64,000 nucleotides of DNA from CAYNKA01 sp964397655 (GTDB taxonomy: Bacteria > Spirochaetota > Spirochaetia > DTKZ01): the NCBI GenBank assembly GCA_964397655.1, contig CAYNKA010000003.1:124001-188000 (forward strand), given 5' to 3'. Numbering within the stretch: the first letter of the stretch is position 1; each line of letters starts with the position of its first letter. A model generated the notes under the pieces. That model was given only the letters and a program-made list of their open reading frames with translations. It searched no databases and was not told the origin of the DNA. A program made the translations under genes and the position numbers. This document shows positions 43,186 to 51,774 of this stretch, one piece after another.

Positions 43186-44685
43186 ATGGAACTGATTTCC
43201 AACCTTCTGCAGGGCTTGGGGCTCATGGCGGGATGGGAACCTCTGGCTGCCATAACGGCGGGAGTGATCCTCGGAATCCTGGTCGGCGCCATGCCGGGCC
43301 TCTCGCCGTCCATGGGCGTCGCCCTTCTCGTTCCCTTCACCTACCGCATGGAACCTCTCACCGCCCTCATCCTGCTCACCGCCATCTACCTCGCGTCGAA
43401 CTACGGCGGATCGATCACGGCGGTGACCATCAATACGCCCGGCACGCCCTCCGCGGTCGTCACCGCCTTCGACGGTTACCCGCTCACCCAGCAGGGAAAA
43501 GCGGGCTGGGGGCTCGGGATTTCCCTCGTGGCCTCCACGGTCGGCGGCTTCATCGGCATCCTCATCCTCATCCTCTTCTCCAACCCGCTGGCCGCCATGG
43601 CGGTCAAGATGCACCCGGCGGAATACTTCGCCCTTGCCATCTTCGGACTGACCACGGTCGCCTCCCTCGGGGGCAGGAATTGGGCGAAGGCCTTCGCCTC
43701 GGCCCTGATCGGACTCCTCCTGAGCACCGTGGGGCTGGATCCCATCTCCGGCGTCAAGCGCTACACCTTCGGGGAAACCGACCTCTTCGACGGCTTCGAC
43801 TTCATTCCCGCCCTCATAGGCCTCTTCGCCCTGAGCGAGGTTTTCAGCCGCCTGGAGGAGGAAGGGATACCGAAAAACTACGTGAGCGGGATCATCGGGA
43901 AAAAGGAAATCTGGCCGGGACTTCGCGACTACTGGAAGCTGAAATGGGCAACGCTGCAGGCCTCGGTGATCGGAACCGTCGTGGGAATCTTTCCCGGAGC
44001 CGGTTCCGCCATCGCGTCCTTCCTCGCCTACGACCTCGTCAAGAAGACGAGCAAGCACCCGGAAACCTTCGGCAAGGGCAACCCCGAGGGAGTGGCCGCG
44101 GCGGAGGCCTCCAACAGCGCCTCGGTCGGAGGCGCCATGGTTCCCCTTCTCACCCTCGGAATTCCGGGAAGCGCGTCGACGGCCGTGCTCATCGGCGCCC
44201 TCATGATCCACGACCTCGTTCCGGGCCCGATGCTCTTCAGCACCGATCCCGATCTCGTGTACGGCCTCTTCGCCAGCATGATCGTGGCGAACGTCGTCAT
44301 GCTCTCCCTCGGCCTCATGGGAAGCCGGCTTTGGGTCAAAGTCACGAGGATACCCCCCGGCATCCTCATCCCCATGATCCTTGCCATATCGGTCATCGGA
44401 AGCTTCGCCGTGAAGAACTCCCTCTTCGACGTCGCGGTCTGTCTCGGCTTCGGCGTGCTCGGCTGGGTTCTCCGGCGTTTCGGATTCCAGGCGGCGCCCA
44501 TAGTCCTGGGCATGGTCCTCGGCAAGCTGGCGGAGGTCAACTTCCGCCGCGCGGTCATCATGGGGGGCTACGGCATATTCGTTTCACGTCCGGCCACCCT
44601 CGTCCTTCTCCTCGTGAGCGCGGCATCCTTCGCCATACCGCTCTGGCAGGTGCACAAGGAAAAGAAGGCGGCGACCGGGAAATGA
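43186..44685 (+). CDS. tctA: TTT transporter large membrane subunit (TctA), first copy
   Basis: Main permease subunit of the tripartite tricarboxylate transporter. The 499-residue protein has about 12 hydrophobic helices and the family signatures GAMPGLSPSMGVALLVPFT near 39, NYGGSITAVTINTPGTPSA near 78, GIFPGAGSAIASF near 267 and a second GIPGSASTAVLIGALMIHDL near 325. Length is typical. AAGGAG lies 13 bases upstream. A terminator follows. Confidence 0.93.
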   Translation: MELISNLLQGLGLMAGWEPLAAITAGVILGILVGAMPGLSPSMGVALLVPFTYRMEPLTALILLTAIYLASNYGGSITAVTINTPGTPSAVVTAFDGYPLTQQGKAGWGLGISLVASTVGGFIGILILILFSNPLAAMAVKMHPAEYFALAIFGLTTVASLGGRNWAKAFASALIGLLLSTVGLDPISGVKRYTFGETDLFDGFDFIPALIGLFALSEVFSRLEEEGIPKNYVSGIIGKKEIWPGLRDYWKLKWATLQASVIGTVVGIFPGAGSAIASFLAYDLVKKTSKHPETFGKGNPEGVAAAEASNSASVGGAMVPLLTLGIPGSASTAVLIGALMIHDLVPGPMLFSTDPDLVYGLFASMIVANVVMLSLGLMGSRLWVKVTRIPPGILIPMILAISVIGSFAVKNSLFDVAVCLGFGVLGWVLRRFGFQAAPIVLGMVLGKLAEVNFRRAVIMGGYGIFVSRPATLVLLLVSAASFAIPLWQVHKEKKAATGK

Positions 44686-44705
44686 GGCCGTGCGCCGGGT
44701 CCGAT

Positions 44706-44745
44706 GAAAAAGGCTTCGCCGCCCGGGCGAAGCCTTTTCTTTTTA
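44706..44745. terminator. Bidirectional terminator between converging tctA and isomerase genes
   Basis: AAGGCTTCGCC and GGGCGAAGCCTT form a long stem with TTTTCTTTTT on the right and, read leftward, TTTTTCATC on the left. It can end both the rightward TTT operon and the leftward nine-gene operon. Confidence 0.85.
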
Positions 44746-44752
44746 CCTTCCC

Positions 44753-45646
44753 TTACGCCTCGAGCGGCCGCCCGAGGCGCTCGAGCATCCTCATAGTCCT
44801 TCGCCCGTACTCCACGTAGTTGTCGAAGCGCGCCTGCTCCGAGGAGGTGACGCTCGTGTCGTGGAAGACCACCGCCATGTGGGGCTCGATGGAGAGCCCG
44901 CCGTCGTAGCCGCGGCCCAGGAGGTCGGCAAGCACCCGCTCCACTTCGCCGTCGCCCTCGCCCGGATAGAAATAGAGCTCCTCCTTCCTGGCTGCTTCCC
45001 ATTTCGTGTCCTTGATGTGGACGTAGGCGATGTGATCCCTCACCTTCTGGTAGAAGTCCCAGGTTTTCTGCATGGGATGGGGAAAGGGCTTCGAGAAGTC
45101 CTTGGTGAGGGGAGGATTTCCCGTGTCGAAAACCAGCTTGAGGCCCGGCACGTTCTCGAGCATCCTGAGGGTGTGCCCGGCGCTCATCCCGCCGTAATTC
45201 ATGCAGTTCTCGTGCACCGGGGTTATTCCCGCGTCGGTGAAGCGCTTCACGATCTCGCGGAGCCTGCGGAAACGCTCGGCCTCGGCCTGGTCGGGAAGCG
45301 CCCTCCCTTCCGCGTCGAGCTCGATCGCGTAGCTCATGATCCTGACGAGCTTCGCGCCGAGGCGCCGCATCCTGGGTATCGCGCGGTCAACGGCGGCGAG
45401 GCTGTCTTCGAAGGGTTCGGAGATCTTCTTGCCCCAGTTGGCGATGGTCGAGCCGAAACAATTCACTTCTACCCCCGCCGTCTCGAGCTCGGTGCAGACC
45501 TTTTCGAAATCGGCCTCGGGTATGTCGTGGATGTTCTTCCCCCCCACGCTCCTCGCCTCGATTCGCTTCCAGCCGAGAGCCTTCGTGGCCCGGATCTGGC
45601 CGGAAAGGGCATCGGCCGCCTCGTCCGCGAAACCCGTTAAATACAT
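44753..45646 (-). CDS. Sugar-phosphate isomerase/epimerase family protein (AP-endonuclease-2-type TIM barrel), copy C
   Basis: The 297-residue protein has the xylose-isomerase-like TIM barrel: GFADEAADALSGQI near 5, ITPVHENCMNYGG near 140, LKLVFDTGNPPL near 168, YVHIKDTKW near 202 and GGLSIEPHMA near 245. These carry the usual Glu/Asp/His metal ligands. It is the last gene of the leftward operon, reached after a 133-base gap containing two hairpins. In such operons these enzymes isomerise or epimerise the imported sugar or its 3-keto derivative. Exact substrate unknown. Confidence 0.85.
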   Translation of the reverse strand: MYLTGFADEAADALSGQIRATKALGWKRIEARSVGGKNIHDIPEADFEKVCTELETAGVEVNCFGSTIANWGKKISEPFEDSLAAVDRAIPRMRRLGAKLVRIMSYAIELDAEGRALPDQAEAERFRRLREIVKRFTDAGITPVHENCMNYGGMSAGHTLRMLENVPGLKLVFDTGNPPLTKDFSKPFPHPMQKTWDFYQKVRDHIAYVHIKDTKWEAARKEELYFYPGEGDGEVERVLADLLGRGYDGGLSIEPHMAVVFHDTSVTSSEQARFDNYVEYGRRTMRMLERLGRPLEA

Positions 45647-45779
45647 GGCGTGCTCCTTGCGGCCCGGCAGGGCCGCGCATTCTCTCCGGTCGCTTTTTGC
45701 GGTACCGGTCGTCGGGCGACGACGTCGCTCCGCCGGGAAATGTTCGCGAGCGAGGCTCCGCCTCGCCCTGCTTCGCGGT
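45647..45779 (-). promoter_or_regulatory. Two perfect hairpins in the gap before the last isomerase gene
   Basis: GCGAGGC-TCC-GCCTCGC (45750-45766) follows the dehydrogenase stop. GCGGCCC-GGCA-GGGCCGC (45659-45676) ends against the AAGGAG ribosome site of the isomerase. Neither has a T-run. They may stabilise transcript ends or affect translation of the last gene. Confidence 0.4.
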
Positions 45780-46820
45780 CTACAGCGGAAGTTTCACTTC
45801 CCTGCCGGTCTCCGCGCTCTTGTAGATCGCGAGGATGATTTCCACGGCCTTCCTGGCCTCGATACCGTCGACGAAGGGCTTCTTCCCCGCCTTGAGGCAA
45901 CCGACCACGTCCTCGAACTGCAGTTTGTGCCCGTGATACCCGATCTTGCTGGGATCCGATGCCCCGCCGCCGGTATGCGTCTTGGCCGCGAACTGCTCCC
46001 TGATCTTCGCGTCCTCGGGTCCTTCCTCGGCGAAGCTCCAGCATTTCAGGTCCTCTTCCTCCAGGATGACGCTCCCCTTGAAGCCGGAGATTTCGATCCT
46101 CTTCAGGAAGCCCGGATAGGCCGCCGTGGACCCCTCCACCACGCCGAGGGCTCCGCTCTTGAACCTGAGGACCGCGGTCGCGGTGTCCTCGACCTCGAGC
46201 CTCTCGTGCGCGAGCAGGGCGGTGTAGGCCGAGACGGATTCCACCGGGCCCATGAACCACTGGAGAAGATCGATGGCGTGGATCGACTGGTTCATGAGGG
46301 CGCCGCCTCCGTCGTACTTCTTCGTCCCCTTCCAGCCGCCCTTGTCGTAATATTCCTGGGTCCTGAACCATTTGACGTAGGCGCTGCCCATCGTCACCCT
46401 GCCCAGGCGACCCGAGTCCACGGCCTTTTTTACGATTCCCGCGACCTCGTGGTACCGCGAGGGGAAAATTCCGCAGAGGAGGACCTTGTTCCTCTCGCAG
46501 GCCTCGATGATCGCGTCGATCCGGTCGAGGGTCACTTCGATCGGCTTCTCGACGATGAGGTGCTTTCCCGCGTTCGCGGCGGCCACGGCCGTCTCCATAT
46601 GAAGACCGGAGGGCGTGCAGATCGTCACGATTTCGACGCCGGGATGCGCGAGGAATTCGTCCAGATCGGCATAGCCGGCGCAGCCGTATTTTTCGGCGAA
46701 GGACTTCGCCCGTTCGGGGATCTTGTCGACGCAGGCGATCACCTTGCAGCCCGGGATTTCCGCCAACGCCTTCGCGTGAAAATCGGCGATAAGCCCGGTT
46801 CCGACGATTCCGAAATTCAT
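45780..46820 (-). CDS. Gfo/Idh/MocA-family NAD(P)-dependent oxidoreductase
   Basis: Sugar or inositol dehydrogenase family. The 346-residue protein has the Rossmann motif GIVGTGLIADFHAKAL near 4, EKPIEVT near 91 with the conserved Lys, and MNQSIHAIDLLQWFMGPV near 174 with a conserved Asp/His pair. The ATG at 46820 is preferred because GAGGAG lies 7 bases upstream; five further residues in the frame are not needed. Between two isomerase genes, it likely oxidises the same sugar skeleton, for example at C3, for the isomerases to process. Confidence 0.88.
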   Translation of the reverse strand: MNFGIVGTGLIADFHAKALAEIPGCKVIACVDKIPERAKSFAEKYGCAGYADLDEFLAHPGVEIVTICTPSGLHMETAVAAANAGKHLIVEKPIEVTLDRIDAIIEACERNKVLLCGIFPSRYHEVAGIVKKAVDSGRLGRVTMGSAYVKWFRTQEYYDKGGWKGTKKYDGGGALMNQSIHAIDLLQWFMGPVESVSAYTALLAHERLEVEDTATAVLRFKSGALGVVEGSTAAYPGFLKRIEISGFKGSVILEEEDLKCWSFAEEGPEDAKIREQFAAKTHTGGGASDPSKIGYHGHKLQFEDVVGCLKAGKKPFVDGIEARKAVEIILAIYKSAETGREVKLPL

Positions 46821-46873
46821 GTCTTTACTCCTCATCCGATTTATGCGTGCGGCTGTCTAGCGCCGCTCACGTT

Positions 46874-47758
46874 CTACACCTTATCGCGCACATACGCAAG
46901 AAAGGAACGCGCCTTGCCGTCCAAATTTTCGATTCCTCCCCCGCCGGCGAGCGGGGAACACATCTCGTACACGACCGGACCGTCGAATCCGCCCTTCTTC
47001 AGCTCCGCGAGGAAGGGTCCGTAATCGATCTCGCCCTCCTCCATGGAGACGGCTCGGACGAAGTCGGGCTCCTCCCTGCGGTAGTTCACGAGCTCGCTCC
47101 GGTACGAATACCTCGATAGGCGGCGGTAGTTCGCGGCTATCGTGAGCGCCGTCCTGGGCGCCATGAGCCGTGCTCCGGCCGCGAGGTCCTCGCCTCGGAG
47201 GAACGGCGACCACGCGTCGTATCCGGCGCGGACGTTCGGAAGGCCGACCTCGTCGAGGAGCAAAGCCATGGAGCGCGTATCCACCGCGAGATCGTGGTGG
47301 TTCTGGACCGCGAGGGTCACGCCGGCCTCGGCCGCACCGAGCCCCGCCTCGCGGAGGAAGTCCGCGGTGCGCCTCCAGCAGTCCCCGTAGGCATCGCCGG
47401 GCTGCACGTAGCCGGTGAAGATCCTGACGAGGCCGCCTCCGAGCTCGGCAGCGACGTCGCAGCAGCGCCGGATGTAGGCGAGCTGCATCTCGGCGATCGG
47501 AACCTCGGCGGGCCCCTTGAGCAGGACGTCGTTGTAGCAGGCGAGGCCGACGAGGTCCACCCCGGCCTCGGCCATGGCCTTCCTTACCGAGGCGAGCGAC
47601 GCCGCGTCAGCGTCCAGGACCGAAAGGTGCGGACGCTTCGCCATGAGGAGCACGGAGTCGAAGCCGAGGGCTCCCGCCTTCCGGATGAATTCGACCGTTC
47701 CGAGCCTGTCCTGGCCCCAGAGTCCCGCGTAGCTCACGGAAAACAAGCCGGTCTTCAT
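46874..47758 (-). CDS. Sugar-phosphate isomerase/epimerase family protein, copy B
   Basis: A 294-residue TIM-barrel protein of the xylose-isomerase-like superfamily. It shows GFDSVLLMAKRPHLS near 33, GLVRIFTGYVQPGD near 110, LAVQNHHDLAVD near 149, RAGYDAWSPFL near 177 and VVYEMCSPLAGGGG near 262. It lies directly after tctA and before the dehydrogenase. It is clearly different in sequence from the other two copies in this operon, so the three probably act on different intermediates. Confidence 0.82.
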   Translation of the reverse strand: MKTGLFSVSYAGLWGQDRLGTVEFIRKAGALGFDSVLLMAKRPHLSVLDADAASLASVRKAMAEAGVDLVGLACYNDVLLKGPAEVPIAEMQLAYIRRCCDVAAELGGGLVRIFTGYVQPGDAYGDCWRRTADFLREAGLGAAEAGVTLAVQNHHDLAVDTRSMALLLDEVGLPNVRAGYDAWSPFLRGEDLAAGARLMAPRTALTIAANYRRLSRYSYRSELVNYRREEPDFVRAVSMEEGEIDYGPFLAELKKGGFDGPVVYEMCSPLAGGGGIENLDGKARSFLAYVRDKV

Positions 47759-47771
47759 GATGCCCGCCTCC

Positions 47772-49307
47772 TTAGTTCCGTCCGCGGGACCTGCCGAAAG
47801 GAAGCGCCGCCCGGACCGCCCTTCCGATTCCGCCAGCCGCGAATTTCATCGGCCTGCTCCGGCCGAAGAGCGTAAAGAAAATGGCGACGATGAGCACGAT
47901 CGAGATGGTCCCCCGGAAGAAGGGAAGCGGATTCCCGTTGGTGAGGATGAGCCCGCGCCTGAGGTTCTCGTCCACCATGGGACCGAGCAGGATGCCGAGC
48001 ACGAAGGGGGCCTCGGGAAAACCGAGTTTCCGCATCGGAAATCCGATGAGACCGAAGACGATCATGACGAGGATGTCGAAGGGTCTCCCGTTGATCGCGA
48101 AGGTCCCGATGGTGCAGAACACGAAGACTATGGGCATGAGGATCGCGTTCCGGAGCTTGAGGATCCTGAGGAGCGGCTTCACGATCGTGAGCCCGAGAAC
48201 GAGCATGGCGAAGGTGGCCCAGAAGAACATGGCCGAGAACTCGTAGATGTAGAGCGGCTTCTCGATCATGAGGAGCGGCCCCGGCTGGATGTTGTGGAGC
48301 CACAGCGCGGCGAGAAGCACCGCGGCGGGCGGACTTCCCGGAATCGCCATCGAAAGGACGGGGACGAGGGCTCCCCCCACGCAGGCGTTGTTCGCGGTTT
48401 CGGAGGCTATGAGACCCTCCTGCGAGCCTTTGCCGAACTGCTCCGGAGTCTTGCTCGCACGCTTCGCGAAATCGTAAGCGACGTAGGATGCGATGTTCTC
48501 GCCCACGCCGGGAATGATGCCCACCACGACGCCGATGAGGCCCGAGCGTATGATGTTCAGCCAGTTCGAGGCGAGTTCCCTCAGCCTCGGAATGACGCGA
48601 CCTATATGGGAGACGATTTCCTTCACGTCCGGTTTCGACAGGTTGTCCAGGATCTCTACGAGACCGTAGGTTCCCACGAGTACGGGGATGATGTCGAAGC
48701 CCGAGTAGAGCTCGAGCACCCCGAAGGTGAGCCGGGGATAACCTTGTATGGCCTCCATGCCGACGAAGGAGAAGATGATGCCGACGATGCCGCTGATCCA
48801 GCCCTTGAGCGGATCCTTCGCCGCGGTGAGGTTGCCGCAGATCGCCACGCCGAAGAGGGAGAGCCAGAAGATCTCGAAGGACTTGAACTCGAGGGCGAGG
48901 CCGCCGAGCACCGGAGTGAAAAACGAAAGGGCGACGAGCCCGGCCACCGAACCGAGGAAGGACGATGTGGTGGCGAGGCCGATGGCTTCCGCCCCCCTGC
49001 CGCTCCGCGCGAGGGGATATCCGTCCAGGCATGTGGCTGCGTTCGCTGGGGTACCCGGGATGTTGAGGAGAACCGCGGTCCGGCTGCCACCGTAGATGGC
49101 CCCGACGTAGATGCAGATCAGGGTGACGATCGCGTTTCCCGCGCTCCATTTGAAGGTGAGCGTCGTGAGAAGGGCGATCCCCATGGTCGCGGTCAGACCC
49201 GGAAGCATGCCGATCATTATGCCGAGCTGGGTGGCGACGAAGACGTTCAGAAGATTGATTATCGTGCACTGTTCGACCACGGCGCGAAACAAATGGACGA
49301 CTCCCAT
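47772..49307 (-). CDS. tctA: TTT transporter large membrane subunit (TctA), second copy
   Basis: Second TctA in the window, 511 residues with about 12 helices. It has GMLPGLTATMGIALLTTLTF near 34, GAIYGGSRTAVLLNIPGTPA near 69, GIIPGVGENIASYVAYDFA near 261 and SMAIPGSPPAAVLLAALWLH near 320. AGGA lies 8 bases before the ATG. It belongs to the leftward nine-gene operon and is 18 bases after tctB. It is diverged from the first copy, consistent with another carboxylate substrate. Confidence 0.93.
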   Translation of the reverse strand: MGVVHLFRAVVEQCTIINLLNVFVATQLGIMIGMLPGLTATMGIALLTTLTFKWSAGNAIVTLICIYVGAIYGGSRTAVLLNIPGTPANAATCLDGYPLARSGRGAEAIGLATTSSFLGSVAGLVALSFFTPVLGGLALEFKSFEIFWLSLFGVAICGNLTAAKDPLKGWISGIVGIIFSFVGMEAIQGYPRLTFGVLELYSGFDIIPVLVGTYGLVEILDNLSKPDVKEIVSHIGRVIPRLRELASNWLNIIRSGLIGVVVGIIPGVGENIASYVAYDFAKRASKTPEQFGKGSQEGLIASETANNACVGGALVPVLSMAIPGSPPAAVLLAALWLHNIQPGPLLMIEKPLYIYEFSAMFFWATFAMLVLGLTIVKPLLRILKLRNAILMPIVFVFCTIGTFAINGRPFDILVMIVFGLIGFPMRKLGFPEAPFVLGILLGPMVDENLRRGLILTNGNPLPFFRGTISIVLIVAIFFTLFGRSRPMKFAAGGIGRAVRAALPFGRSRGRN

Positions 49308-49325
49308 GGTGTATTCCTTTTCCGC

Positions 49326-49802
49326 CTAGGGGAGGGGAACCATAAAGATTTTGTAGAAAACGAGCCACACGCTCAGCGAGGTGACGAAGGAAACGACGAG
49401 ATTCGACCACCACTTGGCGCCCTTGAAATACGCTATGTTGCCGAAGAGGAACGCGGTCGTGAGAATCACGAAATCGACCGTGCCGAGCAGAAGATAATAG
49501 AGGACGACGAGACCTATGCATACGCCGAAGCGCCGTACCGTGACGGACTCGCGGAACCTGTTCCAATGCTCCCGATTGAGCCTTATCCTGTAGCCCTTTC
49601 TCGCGGCGGACCGGTAAAGCAGGACCAGGCTCATGAGAAGGAGGACCAGGCCGAAGAACACCGGCGACATCGCGGGCATCGCATAGTATCCCCAGTTCTC
49701 GTATCGCGGCATAAGGATGCCCGCGATGACGATGAAGAGGCTGAAGGCGATGAGCAGCAGGGAGACGAAGAAATCCGCCTTGGTCATTTGTTTTTCGTTC
49801 AT
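49326..49802 (-). CDS. tctB: TTT transporter small membrane subunit (TctB), second copy
   Basis: About 158 residues with hydrophobic segments near 10-30, 40-62, 85-107 and 115-155, ending in a KIFMVPLP tail like other TctB proteins. The ATG at 49802 is chosen over one at 49811 because AAGGG lies 9 bases upstream; the difference is three residues. It sits between tctC (after a hairpin) and tctA. Confidence 0.83.
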   Translation of the reverse strand: MNEKQMTKADFFVSLLLIAFSLFIVIAGILMPRYENWGYYAMPAMSPVFFGLVLLLMSLVLLYRSAARKGYRIRLNREHWNRFRESVTVRRFGVCIGLVVLYYLLLGTVDFVILTTAFLFGNIAYFKGAKWWSNLVVSFVTSLSVWLVFYKIFMVPLP

Positions 49803-49822
49803 ATCCGGCATCCCTTATGGGA

Positions 49823-49853
49823 GCCGGACGGCCCCGCTCGGAGACCGTCCGGC
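49823..49853 (-). promoter_or_regulatory. Hairpin between tctC and tctB (second TTT operon)
   Basis: GCCGGACGG and CCGTCCGGC form a perfect 9-base stem with a 13-base loop directly after the tctC stop, without a T-run. Position, stem quality and loop size match the hairpin after the other tctC gene. Confidence 0.55.
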
Positions 49854-49864
49854 CGAGGAGGCGA

Positions 49865-50884
49865 TCACGGCTTCTTGATGCCCAGCTTGTCGGGGGATAT
49901 TTTCGCCACGCCGCTGTCGTAGAGGAGCCAGCTGAACATGGAGGCCGCGCGTTCCATGATGTCGTCCGCTTCCTTGCCCCGGACGGAAACCGCGACGCAG
50001 CCCTTCGTCTCCGCCATGTCCTTCACCGATTTCGCCTTGGACGCCTGGTCGAAGGCCTTCGAGATGGCTTCCTTTGCGTCGGCCGGAATGTCGCGGGGAA
50101 TGAACAGCCCGAAATTGAACGCGACCGTCGGAAAATCCTTGACGTAGTTGGTGATCGGAGGGATCGGGTCCACGCCGGTTATGGCGAGCGGCTTGGAATC
50201 CATGACGGCGATCGCCCGGATCTTCTTGGCGCGGAGCATGTCCGACACTTCCTGGGACAACTGCATGACGACCTCGGTCTCGCCGGAGACCGTGGCGACG
50301 ACCGCCGGCTGTCCGCCCTTGTACGGAACGTGCTTGTACTTCACGCCGACGTACTTCGAGAAGGTCTCGGCCGCGATGTGCCCGCCCGCCCCGATTCCCG
50401 CGCTGGCGACGGCGACTTCCCTGGTCTTGAACGCGTTCACGAGGCTGTCCCAATCCTTGATGGGGGAGGCGGCGTTGACCGTGATCACGCAGGGCGTGGA
50501 AATCGCGAAAAAGCCGAGCCAGTCCCGGTGGGAGATGTTCGGCGTGAGCTCCTGGACCTGATACGTCGCCATGCTCGAATCCGCGTTGCCCACCCAGGTG
50601 TAGCCGTCGTGGGCCTGTTCATAGGCAGCCTTCGAACCGGTCGCGCCCGAGGCCCCCGGTTGGTTGACGACGGCGATTTTGGCGCCGAGCAGCGGTTCCA
50701 TCTCGCCCGCGACCACGCGCGCGGTCTGGTCGGAAGCTCCGCCCGCTCCCCAGGGAACGATGAGCGTGATTGTCTTCGTCGGCTTCCATCCGGTCGGCGC
50801 CTTTTCCTTCGAGCCGCCGGCGGAAAGGTCGGCCGCGGCGAAGGCCAGCAGGCCGATCAGGGAAGCGATGCAAATTTTCCTCAT
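49865..50884 (-). CDS. tctC: TTT transporter solute-binding protein (TctC/Bug family), second copy
   Basis: Periplasmic binding protein, 339 residues, with a signal peptide (about 1-22). Bug-family loops are TLIVPWGAGGASDQTAR near 40 and VVNQPGASGATGSKA near 71. The ATG at 50884 has AAAGGAGG upstream; a 10-residue extension in the open frame is rejected. It feeds TctAB of the nine-gene operon. The enzymes around it suggest the ligand is a sugar acid or other carboxylated polyol rather than citrate. Confidence 0.9.
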   Translation of the reverse strand: MRKICIASLIGLLAFAAADLSAGGSKEKAPTGWKPTKTITLIVPWGAGGASDQTARVVAGEMEPLLGAKIAVVNQPGASGATGSKAAYEQAHDGYTWVGNADSSMATYQVQELTPNISHRDWLGFFAISTPCVITVNAASPIKDWDSLVNAFKTREVAVASAGIGAGGHIAAETFSKYVGVKYKHVPYKGGQPAVVATVSGETEVVMQLSQEVSDMLRAKKIRAIAVMDSKPLAITGVDPIPPITNYVKDFPTVAFNFGLFIPRDIPADAKEAISKAFDQASKAKSVKDMAETKGCVAVSVRGKEADDIMERAASMFSWLLYDSGVAKISPDKLGIKKP

Positions 50885-50943
50885 GTCGATTCCTCCTTTG
50901 AAATCGTGAACCAAGGCTTCCCCTCAAGGGGCAGCCAATTGCG

Positions 50944-51774
50944 CTATTCCTTCGTGGCCGGCTCGGCCCGCTTCAACGTCTCCGTCGTCTCGCGGAGAAC
51001 GGCCCCGGGGTCATCCGGCACGGTGAAGATTTCGAGGGATATCCAGCCCGCATAGTCGATCTCGGCGAGCTTGGCGAAGGCGGGCCGGAAGTCCGTCGTA
51101 CCGGTTCCCGGCCATCGGCCGTCCATCTCGTTCACGTGCACGTGCCGGATGGAATCCTTGTACTCCTCGAGGAGGACGGGCCAGGGTTTCTCCTCGTCCT
51201 TCGTGTTGTGGAAATCGAACATGATCTCGACCCCCGGATGGTTCACCGCGGCGGCGACCGCGTCGGCCTCGAAGAGGGTGTTCACCAGGTCGGTGTCCGC
51301 GGACGGCAGGGCCTCGATGAGGATCTTGGACCTCCTCTCGACCGCCCGTTCGGCGACCGAGACGAGCCCCTCGGTGAAGAGAAGGAGCGTCTCCTCGATC
51401 GGGGTTCCGCGGGAAGCCCGCTGTTTCGGCGACCCGAAGACGAGCGGGCCTCCGCCGAGCTCGCCCGCTATGTCCAGGAGGAGACGGAGGTGGTCCCAGG
51501 AGCGCTTCCTGAGGGCCGGATCCTTCGAGGTCACGTGCAGTCCTTCCGGCTTCACGAAGAGCCAGTGCAGGCCCGCGAAGGCGAGGCCGGCCCCTGCGAG
51601 CCCCGCCCGAGCGGTCCTGATTCCGGCCTCGACCGCGCGGGCGGAAAAGTCGCCGAAAAGCGTGAAGGGCGCGATCTCCATGCCCTCGAAGCCCCGGCTC
51701 CTCGCGATCTCCGCGCTCCTGGCGAAATCCATGGTTCCGAACATTTCGTTGCAGACGGCGTACTTGAATTTCAT
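50944..51774 (-). CDS. Sugar-phosphate isomerase/epimerase family protein (hydroxypyruvate isomerase-like), copy A
   Basis: A 276-residue TIM barrel of the xylose-isomerase-like superfamily. It shows FEGMEIAPFTLFGDFS near 28, PLVFGSPKQRAS near 106, KILIEALPSADTD near 148, VEIMFDFHNTKDEE near 182, RHVHVNEMDGRWPG near 207 and GWISLEIF near 244. The Glu, Asp, His and Glu residues form the expected metal site. The ATG overlaps the stop of the UroD-like gene as ATGA, so the two are translationally coupled. Confidence 0.83.
   Translation of the reverse strand: MKFKYAVCNEMFGTMDFARSAEIARSRGFEGMEIAPFTLFGDFSARAVEAGIRTARAGLAGAGLAFAGLHWLFVKPEGLHVTSKDPALRKRSWDHLRLLLDIAGELGGGPLVFGSPKQRASRGTPIEETLLLFTEGLVSVAERAVERRSKILIEALPSADTDLVNTLFEADAVAAAVNHPGVEIMFDFHNTKDEEKPWPVLLEEYKDSIRHVHVNEMDGRWPGTGTTDFRPAFAKLAEIDYAGWISLEIFTVPDDPGAVLRETTETLKRAEPATKE

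Noticed and set aside
47757..49922. 721-codon rightward frame opposite the second tctAB genes
   Set aside because: Highly charged antisense of hydrophobic membrane-protein codons.
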